From Bryoerythrophyllum caledonicum (Eukaryota > Streptophyta > Bryopsida > Pottiales > Pottiaceae), in contig OZ020521.1 in NCBI GenBank assembly GCA_963971425.1, forward strand, positions 2,482,501 through 2,546,500: a stretch of DNA of 64,000 bases. The letters run 5' to 3'. Shown here one piece after another: positions 24,371 to 35,209 of this stretch (positions are counted from its first letter, which is position 1; each line of letters starts with the position of its first letter). The notes beneath the pieces are model-generated. The model was not told the origin of the DNA and did not search any database. It saw nothing but the letters and a program-made list of their open reading frames with translations. The position numbers and the translations under genes were made by a program.

Positions 24371-26029
24371 CTGCAGTCAACTAAACTCTAATCCTCAAAT
24401 CAATTTCACAGAAACACGGCAAAAATGAGCAACTCACACCAAACCCAAAACGATTATCAACGTGAAAAAGGTAGTATGGACAACACCAAATAGCATTATT
24501 AGTGTAGCGAACACTGCAACCGCGGCCGGTGACTGGAGGTGCAGGAACGCGCTCACGCGCTGTAAACGAAACAGGAATGGCATCAGCAGCGGTGGGAATG
24601 CAAGTCCACCACCTCCCACTCACCCAGCCCCACGAGAATGGAGAGAAACCCTAAGCAGTGTGCACGGTTGTCGCTATGGACGTTGCTATGATCATCTTCA
24701 CAGGGAAGAAGAGATGTAAACACAAACATGAGTGCCAATCCACAAGTTCATGGAGCGATGGTGTACTCACAGGGTTTCGTAAGAGACGATCCTCACGTGA
24801 AATTGCAAGACTAGAACAGATGAAACTGCAAGGCTAATCTAGAGATGAGGAGATGAGCGCACCATAGCTAGGAGACGTTGCTGGACATGCGGAACCAGGC
24901 CAACATGTTTCCCGACAAACATCAAAAGAAACATCTCCAAACAGAAAATTCAATTACAATTCAGATCTAGAAAGGGGAGTTCGAATCTGCAATTACCTCT
25001 TCGGTGTCTACGCGCACATTTCCACGTCCAGGATTCCACAAGAAGATGTCGAACATGATGTAATTCATATCCACAGACTTCCAAGCTCACACTCGGAATT
25101 TGGAGCTGCAACAAATGCGAAGGATATAAGATTCAAGGCACTAGGAAGAGAGGCCATGCGTTTTCCGGCGCAATGAAAACCAAAGCAACAAACATGAAGC
25201 ACTAGAGGCGAAAGGTTGTCAGGATGCTGTCACAGAGCGCAGAGGGGAGGAGAGGCGAAGACAGAGAGAAGGCCAGTTCACTCTGGCACTAGCTCTACGC
25301 CAACGGCACGAACTTCAGATAATTGCCTCAGATCCGCGCATGAACAGGCGAAACCCCATATTAAGAAGCGGGCCACCGGGCTACTGTCAAGTTGCCAATG
25401 GCGCTCTTTGGCGCAACTCATTAAATTCCTCATTAAGAAACGGCCAATAGGCGATGCACTGGCATAATGTGGTACTCTCAGCACAGAATTTTAGGCTGCC
25501 CTCAAAACCTAGCCATCGCCGTCAGGCACTGACCCCACCTCCTAGAAGTTACATTTGGCTTTCACTTTATAATTTCACGTTTTATTAAAGAAAGGCCGTT
25601 CGCCACCTCAAAAAAAAATTCGCTTTTTGGCCTCAGTTCGCCAAAAAAAAAACCCTTGGGTTGCAGCCTTGAGTTGAAGTTGGAAACACCACCATCTTCA
25701 CAACGTTATTGGGGAAGCACAACATGAAAAAAACACCCCCAAAAAAACAAAAAAAACATTTATTAGTAGGTGCATATTGTGAGCAGCGTACCCCTTCTCA
25801 CACACAACAACCACATCTGCCCCTATTCGTCAAGCTTTGCAATCTGCATCTATAAAGTCTACAAAACTGGTTGAGCTGTAGAGCGGTGTCGTGATGTAAA
25901 TAACTACAGTATGTAAAAAAATAATGTAGATACAAAAAGTGTGGTCGTAGAGTGACCTACAGTTTAATTCAATGTGGGAACAATTGGAGCTTGTTAGCCT
26001 AGCTTGGATGTACTGCATCTCTTGTCTCT
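24371..26029. other. 5' flank of the hAT element; no gene called
   Basis: Probably includes the upstream exon(s) and promoter of the minus-strand hAT gene, since the exon at 24370 begins at an acceptor (gactgcag). Short ORFs are present on both strands without domains. Poly-A/T runs at 25605-25660 and 25725-25760 are noted. I could not define the hAT terminal repeat. Confidence 0.4.
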
Positions 26030-26044
26030 AGCTCAGGGGTAGGT

Positions 26045-26215
26045 AGATGGCCAGTTGGCTGCTTATTTTCCTGCTCTCACTAGCAAGTGCCAAGCCGCAG
26101 CCGCCCGAACAGTTCAACGAGTTCAATGAGACTCGAACTCGGAATCAGTCGGCGGATAACAAACGGGCTCTAACAGCCAACCAAGTCTGCAACTTGGCGA
26201 TTATCATCGAGCCCG
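26045..26215 (-). repeat. tRNA-like (SINE-type) segment of R2 copy 1
   Basis: On the minus strand the sequence contains gagttcgagtctc, close to the pol III B box, about 55 bp downstream of an A-box-like ttgcagacttggttgg. The paralogous segment at 39695-39865 also has a B-box-like ggttcgaaacc and shares cgccaag and gtgccaagcc. The copies differ strongly inside, so this is a decayed tRNA-like head. Confidence 0.45.
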
Positions 26216-26487
26216 CAATAGTCTTATACTGCTACAGATAAGTCGTTTGTTTCTTAATCTGACTTTACTGTAGACCATCTTTTAGATGGAAAGGCATCTA
26301 TGGCTACTTAAATTTGCTTAGCCGTTTCCAATTAAAGAAATGTCATTGAATTAATGTTAGGGAAGGCAAGCTTCTTGATGAAGTTATCGAAAAACATATA
26401 AAGGGCAGATGGTTGCCGTGCCTTATGCATTACTTCAGGTCATTATTAGTTTGGATTGTTTCTTCTTAGTTTCTATAGGTTGATAGT

Positions 26488-26919
26488 ATGGCTTCTCAAG
26501 ACCCCGATGATTGGGAATTCCCTTTAGCTCACTCACCGGATGATCTAATTCAACTTTCTCAACCATCGACATCAAGGCGGCGTGAGCGAGAGGAAGCAGG
26601 GCCTTCTGAGCGTCGTGTTCAACCACGTACCGCTTTTGATCCTCAACAAGTTCCTTTGACAAGTTTAAGAAGTTTACAACCGGAGGCAAGAACTTTAGTA
26701 ATCGTCTTGGAGGTTGGAGATGTGCTTATCGAAGGCCATCAAGTGGTGTTTGAAGGGTGTTTTCAAAACACTAACGAAGGTCAAATGGTAACCCGCTTGT
26801 CCAATGACCTTGGTCACCGTCTTTGGCTTCAAGGCCCGCTCAGACACTTGGGTAGTGAAAGGCGATCAAGTTTCATTGCTGCTGTTCTTCGTGAGATTCT
26901 TGACTTTTTACATGTTTAA
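26488..26919 (+). CDS. Small unknown protein (143 aa), R2 family member 1
   Basis: ATG at 26488 (MASQDPDDWEF) follows an acceptor-like tttctatag. The first 60 residues are charged and low-complexity, with REEAGPSERR. The C-terminal 85 residues look globular: RTLVIVLEVGDVLIEGHQVV, then FEGCFQNT, RLWLQGPL and FIAAVLREILDFL. The protein at 40066-40524 has the same plan and conserves EEAGPS, ALVI-L-VG, F-G-F and the hydrophobic last helix, even though the DNA around it has diverged. Both ORFs are uninterrupted, which suggests constraint on the protein. I do not recognise the family and see no catalytic motif, signal peptide or membrane segment. Confidence 0.6.
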   Translation: MASQDPDDWEFPLAHSPDDLIQLSQPSTSRRREREEAGPSERRVQPRTAFDPQQVPLTSLRSLQPEARTLVIVLEVGDVLIEGHQVVFEGCFQNTNEGQMVTRLSNDLGHRLWLQGPLRHLGSERRSSFIAAVLREILDFLHV

Positions 26920-28335
26920 TCCATCTAGGGGCTGAAGTTGAGACCATTTGTTGTTATTTTTCTTAATATATTTGTAGTTAATTGTTGTTGTTGAAGAAAC
27001 CCGGTCTTTAGATTGATGACCAGGTAGTTAGTGTTTAAAAATACAAAGAATAGAAGGGATAGAGGGATGATAAGAGTTGATAAGGGGGAGAATTTGAGCA
27101 ACCAATGGGGTTTAAGATGCCCATGTGGCCTTTGAATGGGCTGAGGTTAGTTGTGATTGGCTCCTTTCCCCGTTTTGGGGGTTGGGTTCTTCCTTACCAA
27201 GGAGGGGCTGGACTGCGGGGGCTCTCTCTGATTGTTTTTGTTTTAGTTTGCGTTGGATTTTGAATATGTTGTAGCCCTTGTTGTTAGCTCTCTATGAAGC
27301 TATCACTCGGTCTTAGAGCTAAAAGTATGAGTGAACGGCGCCTTGTCGAACACAAGGGGGTCTGCTGCCCCATGTTTTCATGAGCAGTAGGTTTGAAGCC
27401 TTGTAGCGAGTTGTACAAAGTATATCTAAATGACATCTTTGGTGAGTGTTTGTATACTGCAAATAGCTTTCCAAAGAGCTATTTTATGCTCTATTTCGAG
27501 CTTTTGTGAAGTCATAGCACTAGTTTGAAAGAAGAGGGGTCAGCTGATTTGAGTTTTTGTAAGAAGTAACTTTGATTGCACATAGCGGCTGGCCAGATGG
27601 GTTTTTGGAGGTGAAATTTGGTGTGTGTGTGGTGTATTTTAGTGGCTTTTCAAGTAGCTATAGCACGACTCATTCCGAGTTTGTATGAAACCGTAGTGGT
27701 ATTTTGAATTAGAAGGTTAATCAAGAGTTTAAAAGAGAGTTTGAGTTCGGTTTGTACTTAATGAGAGGTTAGAGAAATGATTTCAAAGGGAGTAAGGGTA
27801 TATAGGAGAAGGGTATGAAGTGGTTAGGGTATGTAAGGGTAAGGGTATGTGGGATTGTGGTTAATTAGGGAATTAATTATCTTAATCAAGGTTAATTGTG
27901 TTAAGTAAGATTAACTAGTCTAATTGTAATTAATTAGCTTAACTAAGATTAAGTGGATTAATTAAGGTTAATCATATTATTTAAATATAATTATCTTAAC
28001 TATTAATTAATTATTATTAAGCAAAATTAGTTAATTTAATCAGAGTTTAATTAAGGCTTGATTTAGATTAAGGATAATTAATGTTTCGAGTTAAGTTTTT
28101 GGGAGACAAGTTCTACAAGACATCTGCATCATGTCTTAGTATATGTACATCGAGTTTTATTATACAAGTTGAAGATTGAAGGCCTTTCTCGTATGCTAAA
28201 TGAGGACTTATGAGTTTATATGGGCTTGAATACAAAATTATATGTTCCATATTCTCCCTTTCCCTCTCTAAACTAAGTGCAGCCAAGAACCCTGCGTTTT
28301 CCTGAAGCAAAGACTCTCTACACGACAGCGGCGAG

Positions 28336-29375
28336 TTGGTTATGGGACATAACCCTCTTCTTCAAACTAAATTCAGATCATCCAATCGTGAGATCTACGG
28401 CTCTCGGTACATGATAGTGACGAGAGAGGATTATGACTCTTGAACTTTCATTGTTATGCCACGCATTGTCCACTTTCCTTGTGCCACGTGGTGTTGACAA
28501 TGACATGAGAGGGTTATGATCTACAAAGTAGGGGAGAAGGAGAAGATGTGGAAGGCGTGGTTGGACGTGACCTTGAGACAAAGATGTTGGGGCCTCAATC
28601 TCATCAAACTGCCCGCCCTATCCTGAAATTCAAATCCAATACTTCACATGCCGTGCCGGATCTTAGTAGATCGAAATAGGTAATGAGCAATAACAGATGG
28701 TTGTGATGCGAAAGCACTCATTTGTGATACACCTTCCAACAACGGATGGAAATCACTAACCTCTACTCTTGGTTATCCAATGTGAATAGGTCTACGAGTT
28801 TTGTGATAGTAGACACTCAAATGCGCATGTACATGTATCTAAGTGCGGATTCATCCTTAGTGTCATATAGCATGTAGTGTCATGATATGTGAAAGTATTC
28901 ATCTACATTTGTGATAGTAGTTAGCTAAAATATAGAGAACTATCCTTGGATTTCAAATCCAAACAATGAATAACATTCATTATGCCTTCTTTAGTTGAGA
29001 GGAAAGAAATTTTCAAAATATCAAAATCCTTATTTTCTACACGTTTTAAAAGTTAAAACAATGAGGGTTGTCAAAGAACTCTCCTTTGATATTTCCCGCC
29101 TCCAAAAATTGCACTATTCGGCTTTACACTAGTACTATTTAGCTCTATAGTATCCTACCCACCCTACCCCCCTCCCCCGTCCCTAACAAACTACTTTGGG
29201 CAGCATAAACTTTTCATCAAATGTAGTATTTAACACCATATTCATGAAAAGTGCACATAGATAGGTGCACTTTGTTTTATATCACAACTACAATCACAAA
29301 TAATTAGTAGATTTCTACATATAAGTTCATAATTGCATTGCTAGTAAATTTGGGACACTGTCAGTTCAATAAGAT
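28336..29375. other. No gene or recognisable element
   Basis: AT-rich sequence with no ORF of interest and no clear repeat boundary on either strand. Confidence 0.5.
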
Positions 29376-29379
29376 CATT

Positions 29380-30360
29380 ACAAGTTCTACACCTCAAAGT
29401 TGTAAGGTTAGAAGTGAAGGGGGTCCGGCTTAAGCCCGACCTCCTCCCTTTTTCAAAATTGCACTCTTTAACTTCTTAACACGAATCTTCTAAGTTCATA
29501 ACAAATTCAACAACTAAAAGTTGAAAGGTAAGAAGTGGAGGGGGTCCGGCTTAAGCCCAACCTCCCCCTTTTCAAAATTGCACTCTCTACTCTTGAACTC
29601 CAATTTTATAAGTTCATAGCAAATTCTACATATCAAAGTTTGAAGGTTAGAAGTGGAGGAGACCCGGCTTAAGCCCGACTTCTTCATTTCAAAGTTGGAT
29701 TCTTTAACTTTTTGAAACAAATATTTAGGTCTAGTAGTGAAAGAGGGTTAGAACAAAGCTCCAATGGACCTCCTTTCTTTTAATTGATATGTTGGTCTAT
29801 TAGATCATATTTTAACCATGATCTCAGGAAAGGGTTTAACAACCTAAAATGGTAAATTTCAAGTTCTCAAATCCTCAAAAGTTGACAAAACCCTTTAAAA
29901 TTTCTAATGGATTATACAACAAAATTTTCTTTTAAGCACAGTAGATCTCAACCCTCAATAATTAGTAGGAGTTAAGGAGTTAGAGAGTGCAATTTTGAAT
30001 TAGGTAAATTATTTTGAAATTGTCAAGTTTTGTAATGGTGAATAAAAAAGTGCAATTTTCAAGGGTGGGGTTTGGCCTAAGCCTAACCCACTCTACACAC
30101 CTCTAATTTTTATATGTTGAGTTGGAGAATCTGTTGTGGAATTGTCCAACTTTATGTTGTATAGTTAGAGAGGGCAATTTTGAAGGGGGTTGGACTTATG
30201 CATAACCCTCCTTTACATCCATACATTTTATATTTTGAATCAGACAATAGAATATGAAATTGTCAAATTTTGGGTAGGTGAATTAGAAAGTACATTTTTG
30301 AAGGGGTGTTGGGCTTAAGTCAACTTCCCACTTTTAAACTTTATATTTTGACGTAGACAA
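29380..30360 (+). repeat. Tandem and inverted array around GGCTTAAGCC
   Basis: Three direct units of about 120 bp (near 29400, 29525, 29645) contain gaagtggaggggtccggctt-like text, aagcccgacctcc and caaaattgcactct. Three to four more diverged units in the opposite orientation lie at 29985-30350 (gcaattttgaaggggg, then cttatgcataacc-type cores). The core GGCTTAAGCC is a palindrome. The ORF at 29514-29720 comes from the repeat. Confidence 0.7.
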
Positions 30361-30581
30361 TTTATTGTAATATTTTCATCATTTGTATTGTATACAACCA
30401 AAATCTTATATTGTGATCCATTTTCAAACATCCAAATTTTTCACAATGTGCACTTTTTATGTTCCATGTGCACTTTTTATTAATATACTGTTATTTAAGA
30501 AAAAAATTGTACTTCCACTAAGTTGTTGTTAAAGTATATCTACAATAAAAAAAAAATTAAAAAATATTATAGATTGAGACC

Positions 30582-30938
30582 AAGCCTCTTGATTTTGGGG
30601 ACCTGAGGCCAAAAAGCGAAATTTTATTTCCAAAAATAGAATATTTCCGAAAAATTGGGGAATTTTAAGATATTGTATCGGCCAAACTTCATTGATGGCC
30701 GTTGGCATATCGCCATATTGCTACTAATGAACAATGGGGACTCCAACTTATCGCCAAAAAGGATGTACAAATCTATGTTTATAGAGATGAATTCTCCAAA
30801 ATGGATATTTACGGAGAAAATTTGGTTTTGTATGGTTTCAAGAGAAATTTTGTGTCGCCAAACTTGGGGTCGTCAAAAAGTTTGTGTCTCCACTATGGCC
30901 AAATCTAGCTAAAACTCTGAAACCAAATTAAAAGGCCT
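30582..30938 (+). mobile_element. F3 MITE with 10-bp target duplication
   Basis: Left end AAGCCTCTTGATTTTGG, inverted right end AGGCCTTTTAATTTGG. It is flanked by the perfect 10-mer GATTGAGACC at 30572-30581 and 30939-30948. Size 357 bp, noncoding. A 9-11 bp duplication suggests mobilisation by a Mutator-type transposase. The copy at 1705-2050 is related. Confidence 0.8.
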
Positions 30939-31167
30939 GATTGAGACCATAGGAACGTGCCCAAACCTTCAAATGTCCTCTAAGGGGACTTTTGGGAATT
31001 TAAGAATTCAATATGTGTCATTAAGTGCCTCCTTGGACCAATCAATATGTTATTAGCATTTAGTGTTGATGACACTAGTACTAGAGTTGACAATTATAAT
31101 TGAACAAGACAATTAGAATTTATGACCTTCTTTATCATTTTTAGTGTGCTAGAAAAATTATATGAAT

Positions 31168-31287
31168 CACTACTAGAAAGATGGTATGAGATGACCAACT
31201 GAGTATACCATATAGTAATTTTCTCTTCTATAGCTTGGTATTACTTGGAATATTTGATGGTCATCTTACATCATCTTTCTAGTAGTG
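31168..31287 (+). mobile_element. CACTA-type MITE (120 bp)
   Basis: Starts CACTACTAGAAAGATGG and ends with its inverted complement CATCTTTCTAGTAGTG. The inverted match continues inward over gatgacca/tggtcatc. CACTA plus AGAAA is the classic En/Spm terminus. Flanking triplets are aat and aaa, so the short duplication is imperfect. No coding capacity. Confidence 0.75.
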
Positions 31288-31378
31288 AAATGACCCTTGA
31301 GTATACCATATAATGACAATCTATATATTAAGCTAGTCATTTTTTGGTCTACTTGTTGGTCGTCTCATACCACGTTTC

Positions 31379-31578
31379 NNNNNNNNNNNNNNNNNNNNNN
31401 NNNNNNNNNNNNNNNNNNNNNNNNNNNNNNNNNNNNNNNNNNNNNNNNNNNNNNNNNNNNNNNNNNNNNNNNNNNNNNNNNNNNNNNNNNNNNNNNNNNN
31501 NNNNNNNNNNNNNNNNNNNNNNNNNNNNNNNNNNNNNNNNNNNNNNNNNNNNNNNNNNNNNNNNNNNNNNNNNNNNNN
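31379..31578. other. Assembly gap (200 N)
   Basis: Exactly 200 N directly before a long GAA repeat, so the gap is probably a failed assembly of the microsatellite and its neighbour. Its true length is unknown. Sequence just left of it repeats the gtataccatat words of the preceding MITE region. Confidence 0.99.
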
Positions 31579-31725
31579 GAAGAAGAAGAAGAAGAAGAAG
31601 AAGAAGAAGAAGAAGAAGAAGAAGAAGAAGAAGAAGAAGAAGAAGAAGAAGAAAGAAGAAGAAGAGAAAAGAAGAAGAAGAGAAGAAGAAGAAGAAGAAG
31701 AGAAGAAGAAAAGAAGAAGAAGAAG
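31579..31725 (+). repeat. (GAA)n microsatellite
   Basis: About 147 bp of GAA units with a few GAAA and GAGA interruptions toward the right end. Translated ORFs are poly-Glu/Arg artefacts. The sequence just after it resembles the retroposed fragment at 53171-53238, so it may be an expanded tail of a minus-oriented SINE-like insertion. Confidence 0.95.
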
Positions 31726-33461
31726 ACTTTGGTCTCTATTGGAGGCCGTGAACATAGTCTCTAATAGTACCACCACTAAGTTGATGTCTGCTAGACTAAG
31801 AATTAGTAGCATGAAACTACTTTCCCCTCTTGAGAATAGACACTATAAAATAGGGGACACAATGAACAAAGTTGACTATAGGTGGACCACATTTGGTACA
31901 AAGGACTAAACTAGGTGGCAAGAGTGTTTATGTTGATGGACGTATTTTCTGGAATAGGGATTGATTTTATGGAGGGTCATGTGGGTCACGTAGAGATTGG
32001 TTATTTTCTAATCTTTTCTTATGGAGGAGGATAGACATGGCATGTTGGATGACATTGGTGTTAATGTATTTGAAGATGTTTCAAATAGAAGCAATTGGGG
32101 ATATTGAAATGATAAGTTTGCATCTCCAAGAATTACTTTGTATTTTGTGTGCAATTTAGATTTTTTATTTATCAAATGGATGATTTATTTCCATTCAAAG
32201 ATAATAGAGAATTACAACAGTAGAATTAGTTATCAAGCAAAGATACCAAGCTTTGACTTCATTTGGTATTTTAAAGATAAAAACAAAAACAAAAAAACTA
32301 ATAAAGCAATTATTATCACCCTTAGATAGCTTTGAGGTTAGTAATCAATTAAAAAAAGAAATGTTGAGGCTAAGATTTATGGTGCAACATGTCTTCTCAT
32401 CTTCAATTTCAAAGGTAGCTAAAACTACACTTGACGCTTTAGTGCCTAAGACAAATGCCCACAATATCAAAATTTGAACTATTTTTTTAGTTGCATTTGA
32501 TGAAATTAGAATGTCTAATTTTGATATCCAGTTTCACAAAGTTGAAATTAACTTAGGACCTGAACTTTGGAGGAAATTTGTACAACATCTAAGAATTAAT
32601 AGAAAATATTAATTGTCTAAAGTCACAATTCATAGGTAGTGAAAAGCATAGATTTTGGAGTTGATAATACTTTTACGATCAATAAAATCTTGCATGAAAA
32701 TTCACACTTTGAATGTAAGAGGTTTCAGACATGCAATATGTTGTTACCATCACTTTAATATTCAATACATGAAGTAAACGTTTGTGATGACAATTCATCT
32801 TCTTTCTATTTCATTTTATAAGAAGATGATCCAATTTTCATACAAATAAGAACAAGATTTCTGTATGTGAAATGAATAATCAACAACAATATTGTTTCTT
32901 AGGGAAATATTCCTATCAAAGTTTTACACATCTCGAACACACACAAATTGCACATTGCTTGGCTATCCTTGGCAGGTCTAAAGCCAGGTTTGAGGGGGAG
33001 TATGATTCTTTCCGGCCTTTAGGAGACAATCATATTTCAAATGTTATGGCTTTTGAGAATGCTTTGGGAGCAGATGCATCACACATCTTGGCTATGTCTG
33101 CTGTACAATCTGGGCACTAAACACCGTGTATTGTACATCACCCAAAATATTGTTTGACAAACTCAGCTCAAGTCCTTCACAAACATGCTCGGGGGAGAGT
33201 GGGGAATGTCAGTGAGACATAGGTAGGTACAACTCCACTTTTTGTCGTATTTTTAGTGGCTTCTGATAGTGTAATAGTTGATCACAGGAAAATTGATGCG
33301 ACTTGCCGTAACATCCACTAGAATTTGTATCTAGGTCCAAAACATGGTCCTGTACATAGTGGTCACTTTTGGCATCTACAGTACATGCCAAAGTGATTAT
33401 ATTTCCAAAGGGCAATGTTTTTTTGGGCATCAGAATTGTGGAGGGAATAAAGAGTACTGGA
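31726..33461. other. Decayed repeats, no confident gene
   Basis: The part at about 32510-32790 resembles the F2 family (tctaattttgatatcca, acttaggacctgaactttg). The ORF at 32872-33120 (82 codons, starting MNNQQQYCFLG) has no domain I recognise and no paralogue in the window; a protein fragment of an older element is possible. Confidence 0.4.
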
Positions 33462-33666
33462 CTAAGGTAGAGGCACCCAATTCCGATCACACAAGGGAGT
33501 TCAGGACTCAAATGACATTGTATGTCAAAAACATTTATGTACAAAGATGCAGAACTAAGAATGAAACTCAACAAATATTTTTTCAAATTTAATCACAAAG
33601 ATTTGCCATTTTCATGCACCATGCCATGCATACTCTACTGATCGGAATTGGGTGCCTCTACCTTAG
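33462..33666 (+). repeat. Perfect 28-bp inverted repeat around a 149-bp loop
   Basis: Positions 33462-33489 (CTAAGGTAGAGGCACCCAAT to CCGATCA) are the exact reverse complement of 33639-33666. The loop has no obvious gene. It may be a small MITE, but I see no target duplication next to the arms. Confidence 0.85.
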
Positions 33667-33734
33667 ACGTGGAGGGAGCAAGTCTAGTTGGTTTAGACCA
33701 AGTAGAAAAAAAACAAAAACACCAATGGTTTAAA

Positions 33735-33900
33735 TACGATGGATATCATCTATGTATTACATGTGCATCAACCAGGTATTATGCAGGCATCACCTTGGCA
33801 TGACAAGGGTATCACCTTGGCATTACACCAGTGTTACCTTGATATTTCATGGGAATCACCTTGAAATTTTATAAGTATCACCTAGAAAAATCTCTTGAAT
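33735..33900 (+). repeat. Short tandem repeat, relative of 1185-1290
   Basis: Six or so degenerate 20-25 bp units with TATCACCTTGGCATTACA-like sequence, ending in tctcttgaattttcca as in the first copy. Confidence 0.6.
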
Positions 33901-34358
33901 TTTCCAATTTTTTTTTACAATCTCCATGGACAGAAATGATGCGCACATAGGGTTGTGGGGGAACAAACTACAAAAGGGAGAAATAAGACAAGGGCCCTAC
34001 TAAGAGTAATAAGTATTGGACTTCATCAAAATGCTTTTTTTGTGTCCAACTTTAACTAAAGATGACCTACAGTAGAAATAGAATCATGGGAACCACTCAA
34101 TTATGTCCCAAATTTGCCATCATCACAAAGAGAAGGTTTATCTACCTATTTTGCTACAATAGAGTAAAACAACCAATAAACACCATTGATACATGTTTTC
34201 AAGCAATTCATTTAGATTGTGTAATTTTCCCTTCCAAGTTATTATGCATACATTGCACGTTGCATTTTTCATGGTCAAATATATAATTCAAAAAAATTAC
34301 AGACCAAGTGTTTCCCTTCAAAGTGGAGGTGCCCAAAGTACACCCTATTGCATATTAA

Positions 34359-34525
34359 CCCCTAAAGGCCCATGACATTTTAGCACCCAAACTCACTGAA
34401 AATTGCCAGTTTCAATGCGTCCAACACAAAATGCAAATAAACACAAGTTTTACACATCTAACCATAGGATCTTGTATTAGGATTGTACAAGTGTGTGTTA
34501 AATTTTTTGTTCAATTTGACCACAC
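34359..34525 (+). mobile_element. F1 MITE copy c, left part, cut by element B
   Basis: Starts CCCCTAAAGGCCCATGACAT after a TTAA at 34355-34358. It runs as F1 up to cacac, where the 10-bp target GGATTGAAAG of element B begins. It resumes after 52938. Confidence 0.75.
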
Positions 34526-34535
34526 GGATTGAAAG
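34526..34535 (+). repeat. Target-site duplication of element B, left copy
   Basis: GGATTGAAAG, identical to 52929-52938. In uninterrupted F1 relatives the same text occurs once (cacacggattgaaagatt at about 57331), as expected for a target. Confidence 0.95.
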
Positions 34536-34578
34536 CAGCGATGCTATCTTGTGAGCGGTGAGCGGTGAGCAGTGAGCA
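34536..34578 (+). repeat. Element B left terminal inverted repeat
   Basis: CAGCGATGCTATCTT followed by GTGAGCG GTGAGCG GTGAGCA GTGAGCA. The right counterpart is at 52886-52928. Confidence 0.9.
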
Positions 34579-35209
34579 GAAAATAGTTTGAGAACACCAA
34601 AAAATCGTTGTTTTCAGAAAGAAAAAAAAAGGGGATTTTTGGGGAAATTAGTGGTACAATTGTGAAGTTTGGCCTTAAATGTTGCAAATTTTTCTAAATT
34701 AAGAAAGTACCTTGTAGCCGTGGATACATTGACAATTGAATGTTTTTTTCCATGTTTTATGCATGTCAAGGAATTTTAATCTTTGAGTTTTTTTTTTCGA
34801 GGATTACATTTGTGATTTTATTTAGGATGACAATTTATAAAACAAAAGCTTTTGATGAAGTGCTAGAGTATTAGATGTGGAGTAAGATAATTTATTTCTT
34901 GAAGCAATAACATAAGATGCTTCTATAGAAATACCAACGGTCTGTGAAAACCTTGAACCACCGAGGTGAAGGTAAGAGTTATCCGACTTCTCCAAATGGA
35001 AAGGTTTAGGGTTCAAATCACCGTTGTGGAATGCTGCTTCTATCTAGGGGAACTGTCAGAAGTTGCTAATAGAACACTTCCGTTGTAAGTTAGGGAAAAA
35101 AACAAAAATAATTAACTAATACCTATAGTCACGTAGTTGGAATATGGACACCACATCAGCAATCTAGACCTCGTCTAGAGTATTAAAAGTTCAGCCGCGA
35201 CGCACATCA

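Larger units (their letters stand above)
26030..28335 (+). mobile_element. Repeat unit R2, copy 1 (2.3 kb)
   Basis: Collinear with 39680-41930. Both start with a ctcagggg...gtaggt block, share a tRNA-like head, a small intact ORF, long degenerate downstream sequence with repeated gaagctatcactcgg and agctttccaaa elements, and an end block like ggcaaagact-ctctac-cgac. The class is unknown; a non-autonomous retroelement or an expressed repeat are possible. Downstream AT-rich sequence (27840-28080) is built of ttaatta and ttaact words. Confidence 0.7.

Noticed and set aside
24042-24428. Proline-rich plus-strand ORF as a host gene
   Set aside because: It mirrors the minus-strand hAT exon and consists of short repeats; no other exon joins it.
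3209-25700. Exact hAT terminal repeats and 8-bp duplication
   Set aside because: Candidate ends such as caaggtgtcagcc and caaggctgcaaccc do not give matching flanks.
31297-31812. Long ORFs rich in X, Glu and Arg over the gap and GAA repeat
   Set aside because: They come from translating N bases and a trinucleotide repeat.
32872-33120. 82-codon ORF as a gene
   Set aside because: No domain, no paralogue, no splice or promoter support.
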